Below are positions 34,331 to 44,493 of a DNA stretch of 64,000 nucleotides, one piece after another; position 1 is the first letter of the stretch, and every line of letters starts with the position of its first letter. Source of the DNA: Carposina sasakii (Eukaryota > Arthropoda > Insecta > Lepidoptera > Carposinidae); NCBI GenBank assembly GCA_014607495.2, contig CP053154.1, positions 12,090,001 to 12,154,000 on the forward strand, written 5' to 3'. A model generated the notes under the pieces. That model was not told the origin of the DNA and did no database searches. It saw only the letters and a program-made list of their open reading frames with translations. Made by a program: the position numbers and the translations under genes.

Positions 34331-34650
34331 TAAAGTTTATGCCAAAAAAATTGCTGGGAAAAGATGTCAATAAAAAAAAAAAAAAATTACTTGATCGTGC
34401 GAAATTTATAGTGTCCAGTGTTATTGTTCGTCTTTTATAGACAGATTCTAATTATTTTTCGTGAAAAAATCTTGTTACATGCGTCTATGTGCATTTATGC
34501 AAAAAACGCAGTATATTAACTCATCTTTGGACCCTAATATCTTGTGAAACCAGACACTTTCTAGGTATGCTTTCATGGAGAAACATGATCGTGATGATGA
34601 GGAGATTCCTTGGTATTCGGGAACGTTGACGATCAAAAAATATCCTGTAT
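34331..34650 (+). mobile_element. CAGGGTG MITE, one end missing
   Basis: It matches 32104-32483 from AAGTTTATGCCAAAAAAAT to AACGTTGACGATCAAAAAAT and ATCCTGTA. The first ~50 bp, including the left TIR, is absent and replaced by Helitron-like sequence. Both elements are truncated at the same point. Confidence 0.7.
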
Positions 34651-35441
34651 ACATGTGATAGTTCATATAATTGTAGGTATATGTGATTTTCGAATAATAA
34701 ACTATTATTCTGTGATGTTGATCATAAGGTGTCAGATTCAAGACTCAGTGGATAGGATTCGTAGGCTGATTACGTATCTTCAAAAGCAAAGCTCAAATAA
34801 ACATATTCGCAATATGACAGCGGATATTCAAATTCGAGGTGAAGTGTCAAATTCGTATCTTTGAGATTGCTATTAAGTATTGCATAATGCATTATATTTT
34901 TAGGGACTCTTTATTCTATGATCGTAGTCCTGGATTGACTATCGCATATCTTCTCAGTGCTTTCTTCATGGTCTGAACCGTTCGTTTGTTTGAATTATTT
35001 ATCGTTCAGTAATGACATTGATATCGAATTCAGGAATAGCCAACTAAGAAACCGAAATGTATTCGATTGACGCAGAAGATTTTAGCGAATTGGGTGTATT
35101 GTTTTTCAAATTATTCAGAAGTGTATAATTTAAGAATATTTAGTGTTATTTTTCGTCTATATTTAGATTGTTTTTTAAAAACTGGACATATAGTTCAGTG
35201 TCACTTGTAATTATTTCCATATCCCTGAAATAGAGATTCTGGTTCATTTTAAAGGAAAATCCTTAGTTTGACTGGACTGATTGATAGCAAACGTAGCCGT
35301 ATATATAGTACATTAAAATATACCCTTCCATTACCCTTGCAACTTAATAGTGTTTATTTATATATTTATTTTGTATAACTGCTGTCTTGACCTTTGTTTC
35401 GAGAGGAGACTGTAGATTCGTAGTACTATTATAATAGTATA
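34651..35441. other. Intergenic, nothing recognised
   Basis: No gene or repeat recognised. Confidence 0.4.
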
Positions 35442-35703
35442 TTAGTGGACGCCCGCGACTCCGTCTGCGTGGACAACAGAAAAAACAAAATAAAAAACAA
35501 AATGTCGAAATTATCCAGGATAAAAACATTTTTCCGGGATAAAAAGTAGTATTAATATATTCCTGAAAACTGTATCGAAGTCGGTTCAGCCGTTCCTGAG
35601 ATTAGCGTGCACAAACGCACAGACAAACAGACAAACAGACAAAAATTCCAAAAATCATAATTTGGGTACTATTGCGTTGATAAAGGTCTCCTATAATATT
35701 TTT

Positions 35704-36730
35704 AACCCCCGACGCAAAAACGACGGGGTGTTATAAGTTTGACGTGTCTCTCTCTCTCTCTCTGTGTGTGTAAATTTGTATGTGTCTGTCTGTGGCATCG
35801 TAGCTCCCAAACGGATGATCCGATTCTAATGCGATTTTTTTGTTTTAAAGGTATATCAGCCGAGAGTGTTCTTAGCTATGTTTGGTGGAAATCGGTTCAG
35901 GTCTTCAAAGTCATCAGGTCGTTTGTTAGGTGTGATAGGAATGTTACACGCTCAGTTTGCTTGCAAGCATCTGACATTTGAAACACTAATGTCTTCTGGA
36001 ACCACTGAGCTGGTCTGCTGTTAGGGCTCGAAGATAGGAGACGTAACCCTGGACTGCCTTTTAGTAAACCCATCGAGTTTGGACTCGTTGGATTTGTCTT
36101 AACTAGTTCTCTTTATGTTTCTAATTGACGAGGACCTGATGCTGGAAATCTGAAACCTCTGAGCTGGTCTGATGATAGGGCTCGAAGGTAGGAGACGTAA
36201 CCCTGGTCTACCTTTTAGTAAACCCATCGAGTTTGGGCTCGTTGAATTTGTCTTGACTGGTTCTCTTCATGTTTCTAATTGACGAGGACCTGATACTGGA
36301 AATGGGATGTGGCGGATGAAACCCTGGAATGCCGGAATAAAACGGATAAACCGATTTATATTTTTGCTGAAAATCTAGAATGACCAAAGTTTAATCTTTA
36401 TTGTTTCTTAATCTCTGCAATTCTCCCAGAACCAGTTTGTCATGAGGTTTGTTAAACAACGACGCGACAAAATTTAATCAAAAATTTCATACGTACGGTC
36501 AACAGCAAGCCAAGATAACCATTTGCAGTTCAAAATTAGCGGTTATGCCTCCGACATAAAGGTGGCACAAAGTCCCGAGTAGAAAGTCTGACATGCTTCA
36601 GTTGGTACTTAGGTACGTAGTGTTAAAAGTTATTTTTTGCTTTTTATGGGGTTTAGCATTTTAAACCTTTTGTCATAATGATTGGGTACTTTTTTTGGGT
36701 CGGGTTTTTTTTTTATTTTTAATTTTTTTT
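35704..36730 (+). mobile_element. CCCCCGACGCAAAAA repeat, nested
   Basis: It begins AACCCCCGACGCAAAAACGA and GGGGTGTTATAAGTTTGACG, followed by (TC)n/(TG)n at 35747-35776 and GTGGCATCGTAGCTCCCAAA. It ends near GGGTCGGGTTTTT; the ends are short inverted relatives (AACCCCCGAC against AACCCGACCC). Inside is a 154-bp tandem duplication (35999-36306). I recognise the start as a common lepidopteran repeat; the class is uncertain. No ORF of note. Confidence 0.6.
35999..36306 (+). repeat. Two tandem 154-bp units
   Basis: TGAGCTGGTCTG starts at 36006 and 36160. Both units share AGGAGACGTAACCCTGG, TTTTAGTAAACCCATCGAG, TTCTCTTYATGTTTCTAATT and GACGAGGACCTGATRCTGGA, with about 10% divergence. Confidence 0.85.
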
Positions 36731-36791
36731 CTTATATATCTTCCATGTACAGACAGTGATCCGTTAAATTTCTATTATATGTACATATAGA

Positions 36792-37301
36792 TTCTGTGAC
36801 ATTAGTAACCAAGCTGCTGCTAATTGTAATAAATTATTTTATTTACCCAGACAAACAGTCTGTGCAATTGTATTCGCATTCAAAAAGATTTATCCACATA
36901 CAAATAACTTTCATTACCTAACAACGCTATTAAGGTGAAATTTCTAAACAATATTTAATTTTTATATTTTAATTTGAAAAACGTGTGTATAGCCGAATAA
37001 TATTAAAAGGAGGCGTCTCAGGCTGGAATATTAAAACACGACCAAAATTTAATATCCACAACAATCCAGGAGACGCCCAGAGATTTATGAAACGGTGGGG
37101 TTATCAGCCGAAATACAGGGTAACCGAAAATATAAAAATCGTGGATAATATTTCTAGGCTTTCGCTAAAAATAAGTCTTACACATTGATTGATATGAGGA
37201 AATGGACGTCAGTAATTAAATGAAAGTATTGAATACTTGATTATTTTTTTCAGAAGTCCAATTATTATTAGTATTGTTCATATTGATAATTTGGTAATTT
37301 T
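36792..37301. other. Intergenic, nothing recognised
   Basis: The open frame at 36985-37188 has no known domain. No repeat recognised. Confidence 0.35.
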
Positions 37302-37411
37302 ATCTCAACTATACCCTCAAAATTGGTCAGAAGTGCCACCATGTGGTTCTATCGGCCCTTGGTGTTTTGCGTACCCCGTAAGAGATAAAGGCGTGATTAT
37401 ATGTATGTATG
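37302..37411 (+). mobile_element. GGTTCTATCGGCCC element 3' end
   Basis: It has ATCTCAACTATACCCTC, CCATGTGGTTCTATCGGCCC and CCCCGTAAGAGATAAAGG, ending in ATGT repeats. A 5'-truncated copy of the element at 28361-28636. Confidence 0.75.
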
Positions 37412-38380
37412 AAATTTAAAAAAGTTATAAAAGTAAAGTACAGGTGGCGTAATAAATTTATAGTAACGTTAGAACTGATTTTAGGTTATTAAACTATCGT
37501 CATAATGTTAATAATTATTATGTTCAGACTTTTAATTTAGAAGTAGAGTTTTCATCCACATGATTGTGCTTGGAGTTTTCTATACTGATTTTTACATTTT
37601 GTAATTAACTAGCGCACTAGAAACTGTAGAGTCGCTGCGAAAAAGTTGGAGAAATAAAAGGAAGAAAGCTATAATTTTTCTATAATAATAATCATTTAAA
37701 AGTAGCCCTGTATGTATGTATAGCTGTAAACAAAACTTGATTTACCTTATTATGAGCTAGAAAGGTTAATAAAAAAGATATCTTAAGACTTAATTTAAGT
37801 CCGTAAGGCAAAACTTCCTTTTTAATTAAAAATAACTTTAAAACACGAAAATGGTAATTAAAGTACAGTTAAAATTTACTGATATCACAAACTAGTTATT
37901 TTCATACTATATAAGTACAACACCGAAATAAACTGCACGTGACATATTCCGTATATTACCAAAGAAATTTTGTACAATTTCGTGTGGAAATTACCAAGTA
38001 ATTTCTTTTATGTTTATTACTTTACACATTACGGCATATAACGTGAGGAAAACTTGCTGGATTGCTCATGAAATACGCGGTTTTGAACCTTGCTTTTATT
38101 GTTTTAAGGTTTTTGCGTGAAGACTTGAAGGTTGGTTCTGGAAATGAATATGTAGGCGTGTAGGGATTCAGAACCTGAGGTAAGCGTTCTATAGAGCCAT
38201 TCGAGACAAACATTCAACGTTTTCAGAGCTGAAAGATTGTAAACGGCACAATCTTTTAATACTAAACTGAAATTGGGTATAAAATGTTATGCTTCTCTGA
38301 GATTCTAGTCACAGATGCTACATTTTTGGAATGGTTAGAACTAATACATCGGGAACGGAAAATACCAGAGTAGGTACAAG
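37412..38380. other. Intergenic, nothing recognised
   Basis: AT-rich, no supported feature. Confidence 0.4.
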
Positions 38381-38383
38381 TTA

Positions 38384-39057
38384 CAGCCCGTTCAAACATA
38401 GTCTCCGTGTATGTATAAGGTAGCCGTTTTAACGGATACGACAAAAAATTATGCTTACTTTACACATAGGCTCCGTAACGTTTAAAATATCCGTCATTTA
38501 CTAGATACGATGTTCACAAGCAAATTCACAGTATACCGCCGCTATTCTACCAGGATTGCCCCTCACCCCCGCACAGTTTCTATCTGGTAAAATTCTACGG
38601 TAACATAACGGATACGTATTCCGTTCATCCAGTATTCGATGACAAAACGGATGACATAATTTTACCGGACCGTTTTTTACTATATACTGTATGTCAGGTA
38701 TGTTTGCGGACGCGCACGTGGTTGGCTTCGCCGCCACACTACGCAAGTGTCGCCGCGGCGCTCTATCGGCTGCGCGCCAGTTCCAACACCATCCTGCGAT
38801 GATAGCAGGCAGACTGGGCAATCGCTATACTCAGTACTGGACCAGGGTGCATCTTAGTGTGTGTACTAATATGGTTATGTAAGTCATTTGTGTATTACTA
38901 ACATTCTATGGATCATCTTTGTCTGAATTAAATGTATTTTATTTTATTTATTTATTTATTTATATATGAAGTCATACAACTCCATGCGCCATCGATGAAA
39001 AAAAAACGTATCCGATAAAACGGACCAGTAAAACGGAGACCATGTGTGAACGGGCTG
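38384..39057. mobile_element. PIF/Harbinger-like TIR element, 674 bp
   Basis: It is flanked by TTA on both sides (38381-38383 and 39058-39060). The left end reads CAGCCCGTTCAAACATAG then TCTCCGT; the right end reverse-complemented reads CAGCCCGTTCACACATGG then TCTCCGT. Both have a subterminal CCGTTTTAWCGGATACG. A GC-rich internal block (38690-38830) and (TTTA)n at 38941-38965 look foreign to the element. The 3-bp TTA duplication suits PIF/Harbinger; no transposase is present. Confidence 0.7.
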
Positions 39058-39688
39058 TTATAGTAGGCTATTATAAATTAACATAATAGCTACTTCATTC
39101 CTTCATTCCCTTTTAAATTTTCATATACTCTTCTTCCCGTTGATTACATTATTCATCGCTCCATAACGCAATCCTCAAATGAATATGTAGAAATTCATAA
39201 GCGACCACAAACGTCGCCACAAACGTTTAATGGCGCGTTGAAAGGCGACGTTACAGCAGACACCACAAACGTCGGGGCCTAAAGCCGCACGACAAACGTC
39301 TTAATGCTAGCGCGTTGAAAGGAAACTTTAAATTGACTAAAATCGATTAAACGATCAGTTGCAGGCGACAGCCAATCACGTTGTTTACACTGCAAGACGC
39401 CACCACATTTTTGGCCGAGCCGCGGATAAAATAAAAGCGTTAGTTAGGAACTATAACGGCCAATAGAATTAGCTGAATTCGAGGCACGGACGAGAGCGTT
39501 GCAGAAAATTCAATTAGAGTGATTAGTTTCACCCTGTGACTTTATTTTGCTCTAAAAGTATCCTGGGCTGTTTCAAAACAAATAGACAACCTTATTATTC
39601 AGCCTGTTGGGTAGGAAATAGGATGGAAGCTTTTAGTTTTGATGCTGATGCCAATCACGTGTTGCTTAACTTTTCTGTAGTACCTGAA
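39058..39688. other. Intergenic with short CACAAACGTC repeats
   Basis: 39205-39335 holds several copies of CACAAACGTC/CGACAAACGTC and two of GCGCGTTGAAAGG. It may be a diverged repeat. Nothing coding. Confidence 0.4.
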
Positions 39689-39891
39689 TAAAAAAGGAGG
39701 TATCGGGCGACTCGGACCGCTGCTTATCTCGGACCGCGGTCCGAGTTGAATGATTCGTTTTTATTCATTTATTTTGTCAGGCGACTCGGACCACTCGTAA
39801 TTTTAATCACAAATCCATTGTTTATGTACCACTTTTAGTACAGATACGAGTAACATGAAAAGTGTTAGAAGTAAAACAAATAATAAATAAA

Positions 39892-40062
39892 TGAAATTGT
39901 ATTAGGCGTTACAATTCGGAAGTTCAAACATTCACTATGGGTGCGCCCACCACCGGGCCCTACACCCTCCACTGACCCTCGGATCTGATAACTCATAATT
40001 GCGACAACAGGCACTTGCACTAACTACAATCGCCATGAGAAACCAGACCCGAGCACCTAGCA
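39892..40062 (-). mobile_element. Penelope-like element 3' terminal region
   Basis: Reading with the GIY-YIG ORF (minus), a core beginning ATGCTAGGTGCTCGGG and ending GGGCGCACCCATAG is followed by a 48-bp tail with GTGAATGTTTGAACTTCCG, ending AATTTCATT. The insertion at 21045-21224 has the same tail but the core in the opposite orientation. Inverted pairs CTCGG/CCGAG and CTCAT/ATGAG can form a stem here. Confidence 0.6.
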
Positions 40063-40485
40063 TGCAAGACGATACATTGCACTATTCCGAAATCAAAAAC
40101 TAGATAAATAATCTACATATGTTTCGCCAACAACCGTGGCATCCTCAGGATTATAGAAATTAGAAAATTAGTAAACCACTAATTATTATGAACCTCTAAA
40201 ACCCAACACATTACTTACACAGAATTAACTACCCTCTACTAAGTATTAAAAAATATATAAATAATTACCCACCATTATTTATATTTCAAATAAATATGTA
40301 CTATTTGTGCACACAAACCAAATAGTATTGGGTGAATTAGTTAAATTTAAATGAAAAAATTCAAAAATTCACCAAAATATTGATAAATTAGTAAATGAAA
40401 ACAAGGATGTATGCAACAACATATTCCATTGCCAACAAAAACAAAAATCTCCAACTGTTCCAAAATAGATAGACGAATGCCCTTT

Positions 40486-40977
40486 TCATACGTATAGACT
40501 AACAAAACTGTGGTCATCTGGAATTTTATGATTTGAAACTAACAAGTGTTTGGCAAAATGTGATTTTTCAGGGAAATTGTTCCTGTAAGCTGCCAGATGT
40601 TCTTGGTATCTAATCTTGAAGTTACGACCCGTTTGACCTATATAAACAGAATTACAGTCCGGACAGTACAAGCTATAAACTCCTGATTTTTTATCAATTG
40701 GTAATATTTGTTTTGTGTTAATTAATCTATTTAAAGAATTAAAAGTCTTAAAAGCCACCAACATGTTTTGTTTTTTCAATGATTTTGCAATCATCTCTGA
40801 GATATAGCGAAAATATGGTAAACTACCAGTATAAATATTTGTAATCTCCTCTATTTTTGGGTACAACATTTGTTTAACCAAAATGTTTTTCTTTTTATCA
40901 ATTAGGTTATAAATTAGTTGTGAACTATATCCATTTGATCTGGCTATTTGTATAATAGTATTTAAATATTTAAATAT
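40486..40977 (-). CDS. Penelope-like element GIY-YIG endonuclease fragment
   Basis: The frame is open from about 40977 to a TGA at 40486 and encodes the C-terminal part of a Penelope-like retroelement polyprotein. Upstream residues (IQIARSNGYSS, MLYPKIEEITNIYT, PYFRYISEMIAKSLKK, VAFKTFNSLNRLI) match the linker region after the RT. The GIY-YIG nuclease core then follows as SGVYSLYCPDCNSVYIGQTG, with RNFKIRYQEH and the SHFAKHLL segment. In the family this domain nicks target DNA for reverse transcription. The RT domain is missing, so the copy is 5' truncated. It has no ATG start of its own. It sits inside the TIR element at 39697-41088, and its 3' terminus is inferred at about 39892. The frame is intact, but the element is not autonomous. 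Confidence 0.88.
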   Translation of the reverse strand: MFKYLNTIIQIARSNGYSSQLIYNLIDKKKNILVKQMLYPKIEEITNIYTGSLPYFRYISEMIAKSLKKQNMLVAFKTFNSLNRLINTKQILPIDKKSGVYSLYCPDCNSVYIGQTGRNFKIRYQEHLAAYRNNFPEKSHFAKHLLVSNHKIPDDHSFVSLYV

Positions 40978-41096
40978 TTAACTATTATGTTAATTATGTA
41001 TGTGGTCCCAGTCGACCGAACGAAAAATGTTATCGGCCAGCTCGGACCGTGGTCCGAGTTAGTTTTGGTCCGAGTCGCCCGATACCTCTAAAAAAG

Positions 41097-44000
41097 GTAT
41101 ATTGGGAAACATTGCAAAAAAATATATGCGTGTGCTCCGTAGATAGTGCTATATTTAAACCAATTATAGGTGTATTCGCAGAATACTTCGACTAAAATTT
41201 ATATTTGAAGTTTGCAATACAAAATCGTTGATCGCATTCATTAGGTGCTGAAGCTAAGTTACTATAAAATGATATATCCAAAAATAGTTATGATAATATA
41301 AATTACGTCGTGCACATAATATTTTATTGTTAAGTTTTCAACGATATTTGAGATCTTTAAAATTAATTAAATAATTGGATTACAATTATTGGTTTATAAT
41401 TTGTGGATTTTCACTTAACTTCAGTATGCTTTAAATTATTTTGTTATTTTAAATTAAAAGCAAGTAGGTTTATCAGAAAGTCATTTTATATACCATTTTA
41501 TACCTTGTTGAAAATAAAACTTCTTTATAAAAAAAAAAACACAATATAGTCTTAACAAAATACAATTTTTGTAAAACCAATGAATATGTCCAACGTCAGC
41601 TCAGTGAGTGCGCTTTACCAAGTTTAAATTGCTGCCAAATTTAACATTTTGATCTATATCCCAACGTAATACGGTGTGCGTAAGGAGCAAGCTTACAAGG
41701 TGGGCAGATACGACATATTATTGGGAATCGAAGTCGTGTCAAGTGAAATAATCCCTGTTTACGGCACAGTGGACGATATAAGCTCATTCGTTAAGCCTCA
41801 TCCTCTCTCTCTGTTTGAACAAGGGATTTTTAATTTTATTTACAAAGCGATTGAGAGATTTCGTTTTAAAAGCGATTATAGGATTATTACTGGCTGATTG
41901 ATGTTTATATATGACCAATTCCAATTTTACTCTGATGAGGATGTTCGTTCATCTGAATGAATGTTAACGTGAAGAATTTACTTCATAGTCGTGTACTCTT
42001 AAATGAATAAAATTCCAAAAGATTTAAGACATTTTTACAGATTTAGAAATCTCTCTTAAAAATAAGCACGCCATCATACATTATCACTGTAAACTGCTTT
42101 TCTGTTTCAACACAATGCCTACAGAATAAGATGTAAGTACCTACCATAAGGAATTTATTATATTATGGTATGGTAAAAGAACATTTTGAAATAGCTAATT
42201 AAATAGCAAATTAGTAACAAATAAGGACCTGTTTGATTTATGCCCTATATATGACGACTCACAGAAATGACGTCTCTTTTTGTTTGTATTAAGAAATTAC
42301 AAAAATGAAATCTTGGAATGTAATTTTTGCAAGTGGGCTCAATAGTTTTCATCTTGTATCTAATGTCAGCTTTCCTTTTACAATCAAAATATTTAAAACT
42401 TTTTTATCTCAGTCATATTATGTTATGTGCACTTTAGTAAATTATATTAGTCTTCTTTGTTCCATCCATCATACAGACTTTTATATGCAAAATATTTATG
42501 AACGTTATTGATGAGGTTGGCTTATGTACCATTGTTTGTTTATTTCGTGGTTAAAGTTGGTTTATTATTGGTAGATTAATAAAAACATAATTTAAGCCTC
42601 ATTTACATGATATCATTCTATTTTTTGCCTGTTGTATACAATTTTATTGAAGCAACAAATTACTGGTATGGTCTAAACTGCCATTTTTGTCACATTGTTC
42701 AAGTTCTTGCTAGTAAATAATTGCATCCAGTATTTTTTCCTAAATGTTCAAGAAAATGGTATATATCTAAATGGGGCTTAACCTTTAGTTTGACTCAAAG
42801 AATATACTTACTCTCTAACGGTTTGACTTCAGTGCTTTTTAAGATTAAGTAAGGTCAATATTGCTTCGAAACTTGAAATTGGTTTCATATAGTTTTTCAC
42901 TGTAATATAAACCTCTTTAAAATATAAAAGAGTCAAACACAGTCTCAATATTGAACTTGTTTTAAAATGACATTACTAATTCTAAGTGATCTTTGAACTA
43001 TTGTTTACATTACTTTGTATAGCTGCTACACTGCTATACACGATATACGAAGCAGGTTTACACATACACAGGTTTACTTTTTAAGCGTACACAACAGCAT
43101 CCCTTGACCTTTGAACCTTTCAAATAAATCATCCAGGGAGGATATTCCTCCAGGACAAGCGGCTGACGTGATCCTTGAATATTTCACACGGGCCCGGGCT
43201 GGCTCCCTTAATAAATCTTACCACCTTATAAAAATATAGTCTACAGAAAACAGGATATTTCACCAAAATGCCCGAATCTTATCGATATGGAAAATGGTTT
43301 TTGTCAGCTATTCTTCGAACTTTTTATACTTGACTGATTGGAAAAATGAAATAAGGTCAGCGGATAATTATAGATTCAAGTACTTTTGTTGTCTTTGCTT
43401 AAACAATTGTATAGATAAGAACGATTTTGATTATACAAAAATATACTAAAAATGCACGTAAGTATATTGGTAATGTTTGAAGTAGGGTATGTAATCTAAT
43501 TTTTTAATGTTTGGCTTATCGTTTGGCTAAAGTCAGCTACACTTTAGATAAACGTAAGTAGCATGTATCGAATAAAAATGTATCGAAAATCACCGTATTT
43601 CATTTAAAGATTGCAAAACTATGATTGAGTCAACACAATATAGAAATCTTTATTAACATCGCAAACAAAGCGACGCATTCGCATAGCAAATGAACGACAT
43701 TATTTAAACTTTTATAATGAATTCGGTTTAAATTAACATTGAACAAGTCTATCGAACCGTAAACAGCCGGATAAAACAACGGCGGCCGGACCAAAACTCC
43801 GGACAATCAATCTGTAGTCATCGATATTGAAGGCAAACCAAAACAGATTACCGTTAAGTAAATTAAATTCTATTTTGACCAGAGATTTATGAAAGTGGGA
43901 GGAAAGGTTTTGTCTAAAATCGGTTTTCAATTCTTCATACGTCGGTAATTGAGCCGGTGTTGCCGGGCGAGTTAACAATAGGATTGTATATCCATACTTC

Positions 44001-44151
44001 AGTGAGCCCATTACATTTCATGGTCATGTATTTATAATGAGTCTTTATTAGTAAACCGCTAACGATTTATATGAACTAATCTAATTAATAAAACCGGATT
44101 TTAGATTAATAATTGACTGAATATGGCTATAATATTGCTATGTTTAGGTTA
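41097..44151. other. Intergenic, no gene recognised
   Basis: A 3-kb AT-rich stretch. Open frames at 41676-41897, 42305-42511 and 43733-44011 were read; none shows a domain I know. The first is fairly balanced in composition and could be an orphan exon, but has no support. Confidence 0.4.
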
Positions 44152-44159
44152 TTCTATGA

Positions 44160-44485
44160 CAGTGTTGCCAACCCACATCCAATTTTATCCCCAAATTTTT
44201 TCAATTAAACCCCTAAAACCACTAAATTCCAACTTTAACTTATGAGCGGGGTGGAGGAGGGGGGGTAGGATTGCGCCCGTATCATAATATGCAGTGACAC
44301 AAACAAAAAATGTGGTCATACACATAGTAATTAGCGTCATATAACCATCGGAACTACTCTATGAAACGGACAATACACGTTGAGTCGAGTACCCCTAAAA
44401 AAGCCCTAAAAAAATCTGCCCCTAAAATCCCCCTAGTTATCTTTTTTCCCCTAAATAGGGGTAAACCCCTAAGTTGTCACCACTG
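44160..44485. mobile_element. hAT-like MITE, 326 bp
   Basis: A perfect 8-bp duplication, TTCTATGA (44152-44159 and 44486-44493), is present. The ends read CAGTGTTGCCAACCCAC and, reverse-complemented, CAGTGGTGACAACTTAGG. CAGTGKTGMCAAC plus an 8-bp duplication is typical of hAT. The interior has many CCCCTAAA motifs and a G-run at 44258-44266. No transposase. Confidence 0.82.
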
Positions 44486-44493
44486 TTCTATGA

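Larger units (their letters stand above)
35442..36791 (-). mobile_element. Helitron-like element split by insertion
   Basis: The 3' part is 35442-35703 and the 5' terminal part 36731-36791 (ATATATCTTCCATGTACAGA, ending at TCTATATGTAC on the minus strand). Together they rebuild a full copy like 23186-23507. About 1.03 kb of another repeat interrupts it near CTATAATATTTTT. The terminal CTAG is CTAA here, still within CTRR. Confidence 0.65.
39697..41088. mobile_element. TIR element with 8-bp duplication, carrying nested PLE
   Basis: A perfect 8-bp duplication, TAAAAAAG (39689-39696 and 41089-41096), flanks perfect 22-bp inverted ends starting GAGGTATCGGGCGACTCGG. Near the left end is a perfect palindrome, CTCGGACCGCGGTCCGAG (39733-39750); near the right is CTCGGACCGTGGTCCGAG, one base off. 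A further GCGACTCGGACC is at 39781. Removing the nested Penelope-like sequence (about 39892-40980) would leave a MITE of about 300 bp. hAT, P and Merlin all give 8-bp duplications; the superfamily is not settled. Confidence 0.78.

Noticed and set aside
36160..36200. Hammerhead-like CTGATGA..GAAG in the 154-bp units
   Set aside because: The GAAA box is absent and flanking helices do not pair convincingly.
39940..40062. Hammerhead ribozyme in the putative Penelope-like terminus
   Set aside because: CTGATAA and GAGAAAC flanking a CTCAT/ATGAG stem recall a hammerhead, but the essential CTGATGA is changed and the cleavage-site helix is not clear.
41676..41897. Possible host exon (73 codons)
   Set aside because: The composition is reasonable, but no domain, splice-site pairing or promoter could be shown.
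43733..44011. Open frame of 92 codons on the minus strand
   Set aside because: No known domain; it lies just before the hAT-like MITE and lacks other support.
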